64,000 bases of DNA from Shimia abyssi (GTDB taxonomy: Bacteria; Pseudomonadota; Alphaproteobacteria; Rhodobacterales; Rhodobacteraceae). Shown here one piece after another: positions 26,084-35,028 of this stretch (position 1 is its first letter; each line of letters starts with the position of its first letter). The notes under the pieces were generated by a model. It did not search any database and was not told the DNA's origin. It was given only the letters and a program-made list of their open reading frames with translations. The stretch is from the NCBI RefSeq assembly GCF_003014475.1, contig NZ_PYGJ01000020.1, positions 1-64,000 of the forward strand. Reading direction: 5' to 3'. A program made the position numbers and the translations under genes.

Positions 26084-27898
26084 ATGACATCAATATGTTT
26101 CCCCCTGAAACGAGCGTTGGGCGCGGCTTTGACCGTTGTTTTCATGGGTGGGCCGCTCTTGGCCGAGCCCTCACATGGAATCGCTATGTATGGTGAACCG
26201 GCCCTTCCGGCTGACTTCACCGCTTTACCTTACGCAAACGCAAACGCCCCCAAGGGCGGCCGAATCGTCACCGGTAACACCGGTGGATTCGATTCGCTTA
26301 ACCCATTTATTCGCAAGGGAACCGTGCCCTGGCAGCTGCGATTCTTCGCCTACGATTCGCTGATGGGCCGCAACCGCGCCGAACCATTCGCCCTCTACGG
26401 CCTGATTGCTGAATCCATCGAAACCCCACCAGACCGCTCCTGGGTCGAGTTCACGCTCCGCCCCGAGGCGCGCTTCTCTGACGGCAGCCCGATCACCGTC
26501 GACGATGTGATCTGGTCTTACGAAACTCTGGGCACGGTCGGCCACCCCCGATATCTCGGCTTCTGGAAACAGATCGACAGTATCAAAGCCACTGACGATC
26601 GCACCGTCCGCATCACCTTCAACACCGACAACCGCGAACTCGCGCTCATCGCGGGCCTGCGCCCGATCCTGAAAAAGGCCCAGTGGGAGGGCAAGGCATT
26701 CGAGGACTCAACCCTCACCGATATTCCCATCGGCTCCGGCCCCTATGTCGTTGGCGAATTTGAGGCAGGTCGCTACGTGACCCTGTCCCGCGACCCAAGC
26801 TACTGGGCCGCTGACCTGCCATTCCGCAAAGGCACCAACAACTTTGATGAGATCAAAATCGACTTCTACGGCGATGGCGATGTGCAATTCGAGGCGTTCA
26901 AGGCTGGCGAAATCTCTTATGTGCGCGAATTCAACGCTGACGCATGGGCCACACGCTATAGCTTTCCCGCCGCCGCGTCCGGTGACATTGTGCAATCGGA
27001 AATCCCGCATCAGAAACCCTCGGGCATGACCGGCTTTGTGATGAATGCTCGCCGCGCTCCGCTGGATGACATCCGGGTGCGTGATGCGCTGATCCATGCG
27101 TTCAACTTTGAATTCATCAACGACACCATGACCGGCGGGCGTCAGCCGCGCATCACCTCTTATTTCTCCGGCTCGATTCTGGGCATGGAGGCCGGACCGG
27201 CACAGGGGCGCGTTGCCGAACTGCTCGCACCTTTTGCGGATCAGCTTCCCGCCGACACAATCGACGGCTACACCCTGCCCGCCTCTGACGGCTCGGCGCG
27301 CAATCGCAAGAACATTGCCGCCGCGATGGAGGCCCTCAATGCCGCGGGCTTCACGGTGGTCGACGGCCAGATGCAAGACGCTAATGGCGAACCGCTTGTG
27401 CTCGACATCCTGCTGCGTCAGGGCGATATCCAGAACAAGGCTGTGATCGACATCTATACCAAGTCGCTCGAACGTATCGGCATTCAAACCACGGTCACGC
27501 TGGTTGACAATGCGCAATACACTGAACGTGTGAATGGCTTTGATTTCGACATCACCGATTTCCGCCGCGCCCTCTCGCTCAGCCCCGGCAACGAGCAATC
27601 GCTCTATTGGGGCAGCGCGTCCGCAGATGAGGTTGGCACACGCAACCTGATGGGTGTGAAATCCCCCGTCATCGACTCTCTGATCACTTCTATGTTGACC
27701 TCGGAGAGCCAGGACGACTTCATCGCCGCCACCCGCGCGCTGGACCGTGTCCTGACCTCAGGTCGTCACGTGATCCCGATCTGGAACTATGCCGTGGGTC
27801 GCATCGCACATCGCAAGGAAATGCACTTCCCCGACACGCTGCCAATCTATGGCGACGGCGCCGACTGGATGCCAGCCCTCTGGTGGTGGGAAGAATAA
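26084..27898 (+). CDS. YejA-like extracellular solute-binding protein (family 5)
   Basis: A periplasmic binding protein of a peptide/opine-type ABC importer. The 604-residue product has a signal peptide (MTSICFPLKRALGAALTVVFMGGPLLAEP). It also has the family-5 signature region (YANANAPKGGRIVTGNTGGFDSLNPF, FTLRPEARFSDGSPITVDDVIWSYE) and the YejA-like C-terminus. The permease and ATPase genes do not follow: a strong terminator lies 58 bp after the stop. It must either act with a transporter encoded elsewhere or be a stand-alone paralogue. Confidence 0.92.
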   Translation: MTSICFPLKRALGAALTVVFMGGPLLAEPSHGIAMYGEPALPADFTALPYANANAPKGGRIVTGNTGGFDSLNPFIRKGTVPWQLRFFAYDSLMGRNRAEPFALYGLIAESIETPPDRSWVEFTLRPEARFSDGSPITVDDVIWSYETLGTVGHPRYLGFWKQIDSIKATDDRTVRITFNTDNRELALIAGLRPILKKAQWEGKAFEDSTLTDIPIGSGPYVVGEFEAGRYVTLSRDPSYWAADLPFRKGTNNFDEIKIDFYGDGDVQFEAFKAGEISYVREFNADAWATRYSFPAAASGDIVQSEIPHQKPSGMTGFVMNARRAPLDDIRVRDALIHAFNFEFINDTMTGGRQPRITSYFSGSILGMEAGPAQGRVAELLAPFADQLPADTIDGYTLPASDGSARNRKNIAAAMEALNAAGFTVVDGQMQDANGEPLVLDILLRQGDIQNKAVIDIYTKSLERIGIQTTVTLVDNAQYTERVNGFDFDITDFRRALSLSPGNEQSLYWGSASADEVGTRNLMGVKSPVIDSLITSMLTSESQDDFIAATRALDRVLTSGRHVIPIWNYAVGRIAHRKEMHFPDTLPIYGDGADWMPALWWWEE

Positions 27899-27955
27899 CC
27901 AAACCACGGCACGCCCCTCTACGCGGGTCCGAATGAGCCCCGCGCAAAACCCCTA

Positions 27956-27992
27956 AAAACGCCCCGGACCTCACCTTCCGGGGCGTTTTTTA
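27956..27992 (+). terminator. Rho-independent terminator after the YejA-like gene
   Basis: AACGCCCCGG-ACCTCACCTT-CCGGGGCGTT, a 10-bp perfect stem, followed by TTTT. Confidence 0.88.
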
Positions 27993-28020
27993 TGGGGGTC
28001 GCCCAAACTCGCACTTTATC

Positions 28021-28035
28021 ATGAAAAGTTTTCAT
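28021..28035. promoter_or_regulatory. MetR-box-like palindrome upstream of the one-carbon operon
   Basis: ATGAAAAGTTTTCAT is a perfect 7+1+7 palindrome. It contains TGAA-N5-TTCA, the consensus of MetR boxes in enterobacteria. It lies 157 bp before the first gene of an operon containing metF. A LysR-type MetR would fit, but no such gene is in the window. Confidence 0.5.
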
Positions 28036-28041
28036 TTCATT

Positions 28042-28117
28042 CAACTGGTCATGGGGGCCATTCACCCGCTACAACGCACGCCATCGCACACATGCGTCGC
28101 ACAAAGATGACCAGTTG
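28042..28117. repeat. 11-bp perfect inverted repeat pair in the one-carbon operon leader
   Basis: CAACTGGTCAT (28042-28052) and ATGACCAGTTG (28107-28117) are exact reverse complements separated by 54 bp. In an mRNA leader they would form a long-range stem; in DNA they could be paired binding sites. Confidence 0.5.
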
Positions 28118-28191
28118 TCGAAAATGAGCAAAAACAAACACGCAGTCTGCCTTACGACTGTCATACCGAAACCGAGGAATCAGAGGTTCAA

Positions 28192-28488
28192 ATGCCTGAC
28201 GTCACAATCGTTTATTGGCGCGACATCCCCGCCCAGGTCATCGTGGGCAAAGGCCGGCGCGGCTCCAAAAGGCAACTGGCCGAACGCTTTGAACAAGCGA
28301 TCGACCGTGCCGCGATGAAAATTGGCGCCGCCGATACCGATGCTTATCTTGCGGAATGGCGCAAGGCAGCCCCCTACACGGTTGAAGGAGAGCCTCAGGC
28401 CATCGCAGACAGCGAGGCCGCCCGGCTCGAAGCAGAATTTGATCAGGAACGCATCAAGCAGCTGATCGCCAACGAAGGCTGGGCATGA
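28192..28488 (+). CDS. PF13769 'virulence factor' domain protein
   Basis: A 98-residue protein of the small family misleadingly named virulence factor (MPDVTIVYWRDIPAQVIVGKGRRGSKRQLAERFEQAIDRAAM, then DAYLAEWRK). Nothing in the sequence suggests virulence. It starts a four-gene operon and sits directly before metF, overlapping its possible upstream start by ATGA. I infer a helper role in the methylene-tetrahydrofolate/methionine branch. It has an AGAGG ribosome-binding site. Confidence 0.8.
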   Translation: MPDVTIVYWRDIPAQVIVGKGRRGSKRQLAERFEQAIDRAAMKIGAADTDAYLAEWRKAAPYTVEGEPQAIADSEAARLEAEFDQERIKQLIANEGWA

Positions 28489-28517
28489 CGAAACGCCCCA
28501 ACTTATGGGAGGCCGCA

Positions 28518-29441
28518 ATGGCTTTGTTGAACTTCAAGCGTAAGACCGACGAGGTGAAAACCGCGTCCCCAAATGTCGAAGCCTTCCTGCAAGGCTATAC
28601 AATCGAAGTGATGCCGCGCACCGCCGCCAAGGTCGAGGATTTCCGCGACCTGCTGCCCACGGGCACCCGCGTCTACATCGCCCATATCGAGGGCACCCCG
28701 ATTGAGGAAATGGTCGCTACCGCCAAGCGCATCGCCGCCGAAGGCTACCCGGTCATGCCGCACTTCCCGGCCCGCATCATCAAGGATGCCGCGACGCTGG
28801 AGAACTGGATCGCCATGTATCAGGGTGAAGCAGGCGTTGATCAGGCGCTTATGCTCGCAGGTGGCGTCGAAAAACCCCATGGTGAATTCGACAGCTCGAT
28901 GCAGCTTCTGGAAACCGGGCTCTTTGACAAGGCAGGCTTCAAACGCCTTCACGTCGCGGGCCACCCCGAGGGTAACAAGGACATCGACCCCAAAGGCGGC
29001 ACCGCCAATGTCGACGCTGCCCTTCAGTGGAAACAGGATTTCTCCAAACGCAGCGACGCTGAAATGGCGCTGGCAACGCAGTTTGCCTTTGACGCCAAAC
29101 CGATCATCGCATGGGCGGATGGCGTCAAAGCCGCAGGCGTCGATATCCCGATCCATATCGGCATCGCTGGCCCGGCCAAATTGCAAACCTTGATCAAATT
29201 CGCCATCGCTTGCGGTGTCGGCCCCTCGCTCAAGGTGCTGCAAAAACGTGCCATGGATGTCTCCAAATTGCTTTTACCTTACGAACCCAACGACGTGCTG
29301 ACCGAGCTGGCCAATCACAAGGCGGCCAACCCGGATTTCAACATCGACAAGGTGCATTTCTTCCCGTTGGGCGGCATCAAAACCAATGCCAAATGGGCAA
29401 TTGAAAACGGTGGTGCCGCTGGCACTCCGGTGAACGGCTAA
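28518..29441 (+). CDS. metF: Methylenetetrahydrofolate reductase
   Basis: Reduces 5,10-methylene-tetrahydrofolate to the 5-methyl form used for methionine synthesis. The 307-residue TIM-barrel protein shows GYTIEVMPRTAAKVEDFRDLLP, AKRIAAEGYPVMPHFPARII, LMLAGGVEKPHGEFDSSMQLL and HVAGHPEGNKDIDP, as in the divergent alphaproteobacterial MetF branch. The ATG at 28518 (MALLNFKRK) has a perfect GGGAGG site 5 nt upstream. An ATG at 28485 overlapping the previous stop would add eleven residues. The HAD gene follows after 3 bp. Confidence 0.9.
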   Translation: MALLNFKRKTDEVKTASPNVEAFLQGYTIEVMPRTAAKVEDFRDLLPTGTRVYIAHIEGTPIEEMVATAKRIAAEGYPVMPHFPARIIKDAATLENWIAMYQGEAGVDQALMLAGGVEKPHGEFDSSMQLLETGLFDKAGFKRLHVAGHPEGNKDIDPKGGTANVDAALQWKQDFSKRSDAEMALATQFAFDAKPIIAWADGVKAAGVDIPIHIGIAGPAKLQTLIKFAIACGVGPSLKVLQKRAMDVSKLLLPYEPNDVLTELANHKAANPDFNIDKVHFFPLGGIKTNAKWAIENGGAAGTPVNG

Positions 29442-29444
29442 TCG

Positions 29445-30110
29445 ATGTCGCCCCATGCGCTGCTTTTTGATCTGGACGGCACTGTGATCCACAGTGACCC
29501 GATCCATATTCTGGTCTTTGCCGACCTGCTCGCAGCGCATGGGCACATCGTGGACGAGGCGTTTTATGCGGCCAATATCCTCGGGCGCTCTAACGCTAAT
29601 ATATTTGGTACGCTTGCCCCCGATCACCCCGATCCACAGGCGTTCGCCGATCAGAAAGAGGCCGAGTTCCGCCGCCGCCTCCCTCGTCCCTACCCTTCCA
29701 TGCCGGGTCTTGGTGCGCTGATGGCCCTGGCGCGCGCGCAGGGTTGGAAAACCGCCGCCGTCACCAACGCGCCGCGTGCCAACGCCATCGCCATGCTCGA
29801 CGCAATCGAGCTCAGCGATCAATTTGACACGCTTGTCATCGGTGACGAATGCATCAACGGCAAACCGCACCCCGAACCCTACCTTACGGCGATGACCCGC
29901 CTCGAAGTTGCCCCCGAACACTGCATCGCTTTCGAAGACAGCCCCCCCGGCGTCACATCGGCAGCGGCGGCCGGGGCTTATGTTATTGGCATCCGCTCCT
30001 CGCTCAGCGACGCACCCCTGCGCGCCGCAGGTGCCCACGAAACAATCACAGATTTTACTGATCCGATCCTGACAGGGATCCTCAAGACCAAGACTGGAGT
30101 TCTTGCATGA
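29445..30110 (+). CDS. HAD-superfamily phosphatase
   Basis: A 221-residue HAD hydrolase. It has motif I (LLFDLDGTVIHSD), motif II in AAVTNAPRANA, the motif III lysine region (GKPHPEPYL) and motif IV (AFEDSPPGVTSAAAAG). It resembles phosphoglycolate-type phosphatases. The substrate is unknown. Its place between metF and the pterin methyltransferase, overlapping the latter by ATGA, suggests a housekeeping or repair role in the one-carbon operon. Confidence 0.88.
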   Translation: MSPHALLFDLDGTVIHSDPIHILVFADLLAAHGHIVDEAFYAANILGRSNANIFGTLAPDHPDPQAFADQKEAEFRRRLPRPYPSMPGLGALMALARAQGWKTAAVTNAPRANAIAMLDAIELSDQFDTLVIGDECINGKPHPEPYLTAMTRLEVAPEHCIAFEDSPPGVTSAAAAGAYVIGIRSSLSDAPLRAAGAHETITDFTDPILTGILKTKTGVLA

Positions 30111-31168
30111 CCCGCACCATCGTTGAATCCAAAACAAAAACAGCCGTCATCGGCTTTGACGAACCGTTCTGCGTGATCGGAGAGCGCATTAACCCAACGG
30201 GCCGCAAAAAACTCGCCGCCGAACTGGAGGCAGGCGATTTCTCGACCGTCGAAAAAGACGCCATCGCCCAGGTTCTTGCGGGCGCCACCGTGCTCGATAT
30301 CAACGCGGGTGTTGTCTATAACTCCAACCCCAACCCGAACGAAACTGAACCACCGCTGATGACAAAGATCGTCGAACTGGTTCAGGGCCTCGTCGACGTG
30401 CCCCTCTGCATCGACAGCTCGGTTCCTGCCGCGCTAGAGGCCGGTCTGGCCATCGCCGAAGGCCGCCCACTGCTGAACTCTGTCACCGGCGAAGAAGAGC
30501 GCCTCGAACAGATCCTGCCGCTGGTCAAGAAATACAACGTTCCGGTTGTGGCCATCTCCAACGATGACACCGGTATCTCCGAAGACCCGGATGTGCGCTT
30601 TGCTGTTGCCAAAAAGATCGTTGAGCGTGCCGCCGATTTTGGCATCCCCGCCCATGACATCGTTGTCGACCCGCTGGTTATGCCCGTTGGTGCGATGGGC
30701 ACCGCCGGTCTTCAGGTCTTCGCCCTTGTGCGTCGCCTGCGCGAAGAGCTGGGCGTCAATACCACCTGCGGCGCTTCCAACATCTCGTTCGGCCTGCCCA
30801 ACCGTCACGGCATCAACAACGCCTTCCTGCCCATGGCCATGGGTGCCGGCATGACCTCTGCGATCATGAACCCGGTCGCCCTGCCCGTCGGTCCCAAGAA
30901 ACTGGCCGAGAAAAAGGCCGAAGTCGAAGCGTCGGGCATCATCCTGCCCGCCGACATGGACGACGAAGCGTTCTGCCAGATGTTCGGCATCGGTTCGACC
31001 CTGCCGCGCGCCGGCAAGGAAATGGAGGCCATCCGCGCCGCCAACTTCCTGACCAACAATGACCCGCATGGCGGCGAATGGATCAAGTTCAACAAAGCAC
31101 CGCCTAAGCCCGGTGAAGAAACCCGCGGTCGTGGTGGCCGCGCCGGTGGCCGCCGCCGCCGCGCCTGA
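30107..31168 (+). CDS. Pterin-binding methyltetrahydrofolate:corrinoid methyltransferase, possible split-MetH subunit
   Basis: A 353-residue pterin-binding TIM barrel of the AcsE/MtrH/MetH-middle-domain type: IGERINPTGRKKLAAELEAGDF, VLDINAGVVYNSNPNPNETEPPLM, PLCIDSSVPAALEAGLA, PLLNSVTGEEERL and GASNISFGLPNRHGINNAFLPMAMGAGMTSAIMNP. Members of the Roseobacter group are known to carry a methionine synthase split into separate proteins. With metF in the same operon, this is a good candidate for the methyl-tetrahydrofolate-binding part. The C-terminus is an Arg/Gly-rich tail (TRGRGGRAGGRRRRA), unusual for this enzyme class. A strong terminator follows. Confidence 0.88.
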   Translation: MTRTIVESKTKTAVIGFDEPFCVIGERINPTGRKKLAAELEAGDFSTVEKDAIAQVLAGATVLDINAGVVYNSNPNPNETEPPLMTKIVELVQGLVDVPLCIDSSVPAALEAGLAIAEGRPLLNSVTGEEERLEQILPLVKKYNVPVVAISNDDTGISEDPDVRFAVAKKIVERAADFGIPAHDIVVDPLVMPVGAMGTAGLQVFALVRRLREELGVNTTCGASNISFGLPNRHGINNAFLPMAMGAGMTSAIMNPVALPVGPKKLAEKKAEVEASGIILPADMDDEAFCQMFGIGSTLPRAGKEMEAIRAANFLTNNDPHGGEWIKFNKAPPKPGEETRGRGGRAGGRRRRA

Positions 31169-31190
31169 AACGTGTAAAGAAAAACCAAAC

Positions 31191-31219
31191 AGGCCGGAGC
31201 AACCGCTCCGGCCTTTTTC
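31191..31219 (+). terminator. Rho-independent terminator of the one-carbon operon
   Basis: AGGCCGGAGC-AACC-GCTCCGGCCT, a perfect 10-bp stem, followed by TTTTC, 22 bp after the stop. Confidence 0.9.
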
Positions 31220-31427
31220 TTGAATGTCGCGTGTCGCCGGCACTTTGCTCACCCCGCCGGGCACGCCGCTACGTATAGAGCCAGTCAGATCCACCTTTGC
31301 CGACCCTTCGCTTGGCTCGAAAGGCAGCTAAGCGCAGGAAGTGAGCATTGCAAAATTTAGGACCTTTCCCGAAGCTGACATTGGGTCATACTGCGGTGAA
31401 TTCTCACCTAGCGCCCGAACCCGGCGT

Positions 31428-32867
31428 TCAGTCCATTCGCTCCATATCGTTCAGTTCAAAGCTACTATCGAGCAAACTTGGCTCTGGCCCGTAAAATCGA
31501 GCAAGCAGGAAGAAACGGCGCTCCGGATCAGTTGGAAGCCAGTTGTTTTCCTTCCCTGCCGGAGCTGTCGGCCCGAAGTAAATATCAACGGAACCGTCAT
31601 CATTCTTGACGACATCAGACATGTTGGAATCAATTGTGCTTGGCTCGATGTCACGTAAATAGGAGGCCGTCTCCAGATCGTAAGTCGTAATCGACCAAAA
31701 ATCGCGGACCGGTACATCGGCAGGTACGGTGAGCTTGTAGTTGCGGTTCCCTTCAAGCCATTCACCGTCCGGTGTCTCGGCCAAGTCGAGATAGTAGGTC
31801 GCTGTACCGTAATTTTTAACGCTTGTTATGATCGCGTAGTAAAGCGCGCCGCGCGCGACATAGTCGTAATATGACGGGTATTCGTAGCTCCATTCTGTCT
31901 CTCGCGACCCATCTGGGACAAGCGCAGACCATTTTTTCCCTTTGAACACAAATGGATTGAGGACACGGTGGTATTGATCAATCATATAATCCAGCGCCTC
32001 GGGACCCGCCGCATCATATATCGCTTGAAGGTTATCACCGGGCTCAAAAGGTTCGTTGCGCTTGATACCGACACGCGCCAATGCGCCCATCATCGCAAGG
32101 TCGCGGTCCAACACGACTTCCTGGCCAATCATCTCGTGGATATGGCTATAGATCTCACCATCCATCTTGGGAGTCATCTCCAGCGGTACGCCGTAGACGT
32201 CCACGTAATTCGTTGTAACTTCCGCTTCGGCTTCGGAAAGAGGATACACCTTAATCTGCTTGGTTAGCGCTGTGGCCTTCGCAAGGTTTTCTTCGGTTGG
32301 ACCACCAGCGATAATTGGGCGAAGAACAGCAAAACCGTAATTCGTTTCTTGTTCATAGACCAACGCATTCCTAAGCAATGGGCCATCGTAATTAGGTGGC
32401 ACCAGCAGGTATTTTGCCCCAAGCCCTCGGTCCCGCCCTTTTGAACCCACGTCGTCGAGCGGACGTTGCCATGAGTCCATGACAGTGCCAAATATGCCAA
32501 TGCCTTCTACAGACGCAGGCATTTCGAACACAACCGGACCATCTTTGATGTTCCAATACGCGTGTATGTAAGGCGTCGTGTTGTTCGGCGTAGCGGTCTG
32601 GAACCGCCAATCCTGCACTTGGGAGTTGTAGCCAATATCGTTCGGCCCAACCCCGGCCCGAGCGAGCGCATCGATGTAGAACTTAAAGTTCATCAAAGGC
32701 ATGGCCCAAACAGCAACGTCAACTGCTCGGTGATAGGTCATACGGTCCGCCGTATTGGCGTTCGAAGGGTTGAATTCCTCGGCCTGACCCAGCGTTGCGG
32801 CCATGACGCCGAATGCAAATGCTTTGACGGTCGTTAGGTTGAAATACGAGCTCATTTCGAACACCAT
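31428..32867 (-). CDS. DUF1254/DUF1214 domain protein, exported
   Basis: A 479-residue protein. It has an N-terminal signal-like segment (MVFEMSSYFNLTTVKAFAFGVMAATLGQAEE), the DUF1254 half (NDIGYNSQVQDWRFQTATPNNTTPYIHAYW, GIGIFGTVMDSWQRPLDDVG) and the DUF1214 half (YYLDLAETPDGEWLEGNRNYKLTVPADVPVRDFWSITTYDLETASYL). The function of the family is unknown. Starts at 32867 or 32855 are both possible, and longer in-frame starts would bury the signal peptide. Codon use looks AT-richer than the neighbours, suggesting acquisition. Confidence 0.85.
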   Translation of the reverse strand: MVFEMSSYFNLTTVKAFAFGVMAATLGQAEEFNPSNANTADRMTYHRAVDVAVWAMPLMNFKFYIDALARAGVGPNDIGYNSQVQDWRFQTATPNNTTPYIHAYWNIKDGPVVFEMPASVEGIGIFGTVMDSWQRPLDDVGSKGRDRGLGAKYLLVPPNYDGPLLRNALVYEQETNYGFAVLRPIIAGGPTEENLAKATALTKQIKVYPLSEAEAEVTTNYVDVYGVPLEMTPKMDGEIYSHIHEMIGQEVVLDRDLAMMGALARVGIKRNEPFEPGDNLQAIYDAAGPEALDYMIDQYHRVLNPFVFKGKKWSALVPDGSRETEWSYEYPSYYDYVARGALYYAIITSVKNYGTATYYLDLAETPDGEWLEGNRNYKLTVPADVPVRDFWSITTYDLETASYLRDIEPSTIDSNMSDVVKNDDGSVDIYFGPTAPAGKENNWLPTDPERRFFLLARFYGPEPSLLDSSFELNDMERMD

Positions 32868-33312
32868 TCTGATACAATAAGTTTGACCAATTTTTGCAGA
32901 TGGAAAAACTGTACACAGAAACCGAGTTTTCTCATAAGTTTTTTGGTGCGTTGAACACTTTTCATGTCCCACACAAACACCATGCGACGACCTTTTCGTC
33001 GAAGTCTGCTTTTGCAAAAAAATACTTTGACGCCAAGTCCGCTCTGGGCTGCCTGCCGTCGTTGTCGCCTACGAATCGACCGACAATTTCGCCCACACAT
33101 CAGCCCCACACCAATTGCTAGGACGTCACTCCGACACCCGACGTCAGGATCAAACCATCATCCCCACATTAACCTTTCCGCGCAAGGCACGCCCGTCGTG
33201 TTAACCCTCTTCCACCCCCAAATCCCGCACCGACGCGATACCGATGGAATACCGACCTGCAAATCCCAGCGTTTTAAGCTCTTAACCTTTCTGCACACAA
33301 CGCGGCCAAAGG
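32868..33312. other. Non-coding gap upstream of the DUF1254 gene
   Basis: About 445 bp. No convincing gene. It contains three 11-bp ACCGACG-type direct repeats (33229-33261). It also contains the inverted repeat TTAACCTTT/AAAGGTTAA (33282-33290 and 33308-33316), which overlaps the end of the acyl-CoA ligase gene and may act as its weak terminator. Confidence 0.45.
33229..33261. repeat. Three tandem 11-bp ACCGACG-type repeats
   Basis: ACCGACGCGAT, ACCGATGGAAT and ACCGACCTGCA follow in exact 11-bp register. A closely similar set lies at 46652-46695. Both sets are downstream of genes in non-coding DNA. Confidence 0.6.
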
Positions 33313-34914
33313 TTAACTTCGCTTCTTTTGATCGCGGAAATCATACGCCCCGTCGGTTGGGTTTTGCCCCTCGCCAAACATCGCGTGTTTCTGAATTTTC
33401 TGAGTGCCCGTTACCGGGATTTCATCCAGAAACCGCAACCACCCCGGCGCCTTGTAATAGGCCAAGCGCTTGAAACTCCAATCAAAAAGCTCATCCGCCA
33501 GCGCATCATCGCACCCGTCGATCACTTCAACACAGGCCATCACCTCTTCATCCCTAAGCGTGTCCGGCACAGCGATTACCGCCACCCGTGCCACCCTCGG
33601 ATGTTCCTGCAAACAGGCTTCGATCTCAGCCGCAGCAATATTTTCACCACTGCGCCGGATAATGTTCTTCTTGCGATCCTCAAAAATGATCAATCCGGTC
33701 TTGTCCATCCGCACGGTATCCCCGGTGTGAAACCACCCCCCGCGCCAAGCTTCCTCGGTGGCCTCGGGCAAGTTCAGATATCCCGAAAAAGCGCCTTTTC
33801 TCGGGGTGTTAGCATCATAACGTATGACCATTTCACCTGGCGTTCCACGCGCGACTTCGATGTTTTTCTCATCCACAACCCTGACGTCCAGCCCCTTCTG
33901 AGGCCGCCCAATCGCCCGCGTATCTACCGCGCGCGGTTCGTGGCAATCCGCCAGCAACCGACACATCTCCGACATGCCCCACACTTCGATCAACGGAAAT
34001 CCGAACCGTTCTTCAAACGCACGGTGCAATGTCGGCTCCACCCCTGCGCCAACTGCAAACTCAATTTTATGTTTTGAATCATACTCTTCTGGCGGCCTAT
34101 TCATCAACGCAGGAATGATGATCCCTAGGTAATGCACGACCGTCGCCCGCGTCTCGACAATCTCACGCCACCACCGGCTACCACTGAACCGCGCAGGAAT
34201 GATCTGCGCACAGCCCTGATCAATGGCGCACATAAACGACAGAATGGCACCGTTCACATGAAACAGCGGCAATGGGTTGTAAATCCTTGATTTTCCTTCC
34301 TGAAATACAACCAAGCCACCAAGGTTAGCATACCACTTTCCCATCTGAATCTCATAATCATGGCTGATAATGCACCCCTTGGGTCGCCCGGTCGTGCCGG
34401 ACGTATAGATCAGGCTCGCCTCACTCTCGGGGGCCACTGGCCCATCCACTGGCGCAGCACCCGGTGCGTGGGGCAAGTCCGGCAAGTCGACGCCCATCTC
34501 CACCAGCGGCACATCCCGTCCGCTTTCCAAAATCCCGTCCCGCATCAACGCGGCTACATTGGGCGCAACAATCGCCAGCACCGCGTCGCTGTCCTGCAAC
34601 AAATATGCGATCTCGGCGGGGCGATAATCCGGGTTCACCGGCACCCAGCTAATCCCCCGGCTGGCCAGCGCCAATTTCAGCAACAGCATCTCGGGCCGGT
34701 TCTCAAGCAACACCGCCACGCGGTGGCCGTGCCCATAGCCAAAATTCTCAAAACATGCGGCCCATTTCATAACAATCTCAGAGGCTTGCGCGAATGAGTA
34801 AATGCTTCCACTCGGATGATATGCCCGTGTCGGATCACTAGGCACCACCAGAAAATCCGCTGCCTTCCACTGCGCCGCCCGAGCCTCAAAAAATGCTCCG
34901 ATCGTTCCCGCCAT
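33313..34914 (-). CDS. ATP-dependent acyl-CoA ligase (AMP-binding family)
   Basis: A 533-residue adenylate-forming enzyme that activates a carboxylic acid as CoA thioester. The P-loop-like signature is ASLIYTSGTTGRPKGCIISH. Also present are GAGVEPTLHRAFEERFGFPLIEVWGMSEM, WFHTGDTVRMDKTGLIIFEDRKKNIIRRSGENIAAAEIE and the late catalytic lysine region PVTGTQKIQKHAMF. It resembles the crotonobetaine/carnitine-CoA ligase branch, but the substrate cannot be fixed. The ATG at 34912-34914 (MAGTIG) has GGGAG at a better distance than the ATG three codons upstream. Confidence 0.9.
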   Translation of the reverse strand: MAGTIGAFFEARAAQWKAADFLVVPSDPTRAYHPSGSIYSFAQASEIVMKWAACFENFGYGHGHRVAVLLENRPEMLLLKLALASRGISWVPVNPDYRPAEIAYLLQDSDAVLAIVAPNVAALMRDGILESGRDVPLVEMGVDLPDLPHAPGAAPVDGPVAPESEASLIYTSGTTGRPKGCIISHDYEIQMGKWYANLGGLVVFQEGKSRIYNPLPLFHVNGAILSFMCAIDQGCAQIIPARFSGSRWWREIVETRATVVHYLGIIIPALMNRPPEEYDSKHKIEFAVGAGVEPTLHRAFEERFGFPLIEVWGMSEMCRLLADCHEPRAVDTRAIGRPQKGLDVRVVDEKNIEVARGTPGEMVIRYDANTPRKGAFSGYLNLPEATEEAWRGGWFHTGDTVRMDKTGLIIFEDRKKNIIRRSGENIAAAEIEACLQEHPRVARVAVIAVPDTLRDEEVMACVEVIDGCDDALADELFDWSFKRLAYYKAPGWLRFLDEIPVTGTQKIQKHAMFGEGQNPTDGAYDFRDQKKRS

Positions 34915-35028
34915 TTCGATCATCTCCCTGGTGATTTGTGCCAGATTAGCCTCTCGGCCTCACGGCGCAACCGGCATCTTTTCAGCGTCCGCTCAATGTT
35001 CTAGCCTGCCCTCATTCGGAGGTGCCCA

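Noticed and set aside
28192..28488. Taking the PF13769 name 'virulence factor' at face value
   Set aside because: The gene is coupled to metF in a one-carbon operon and shows no secretion or toxin features.
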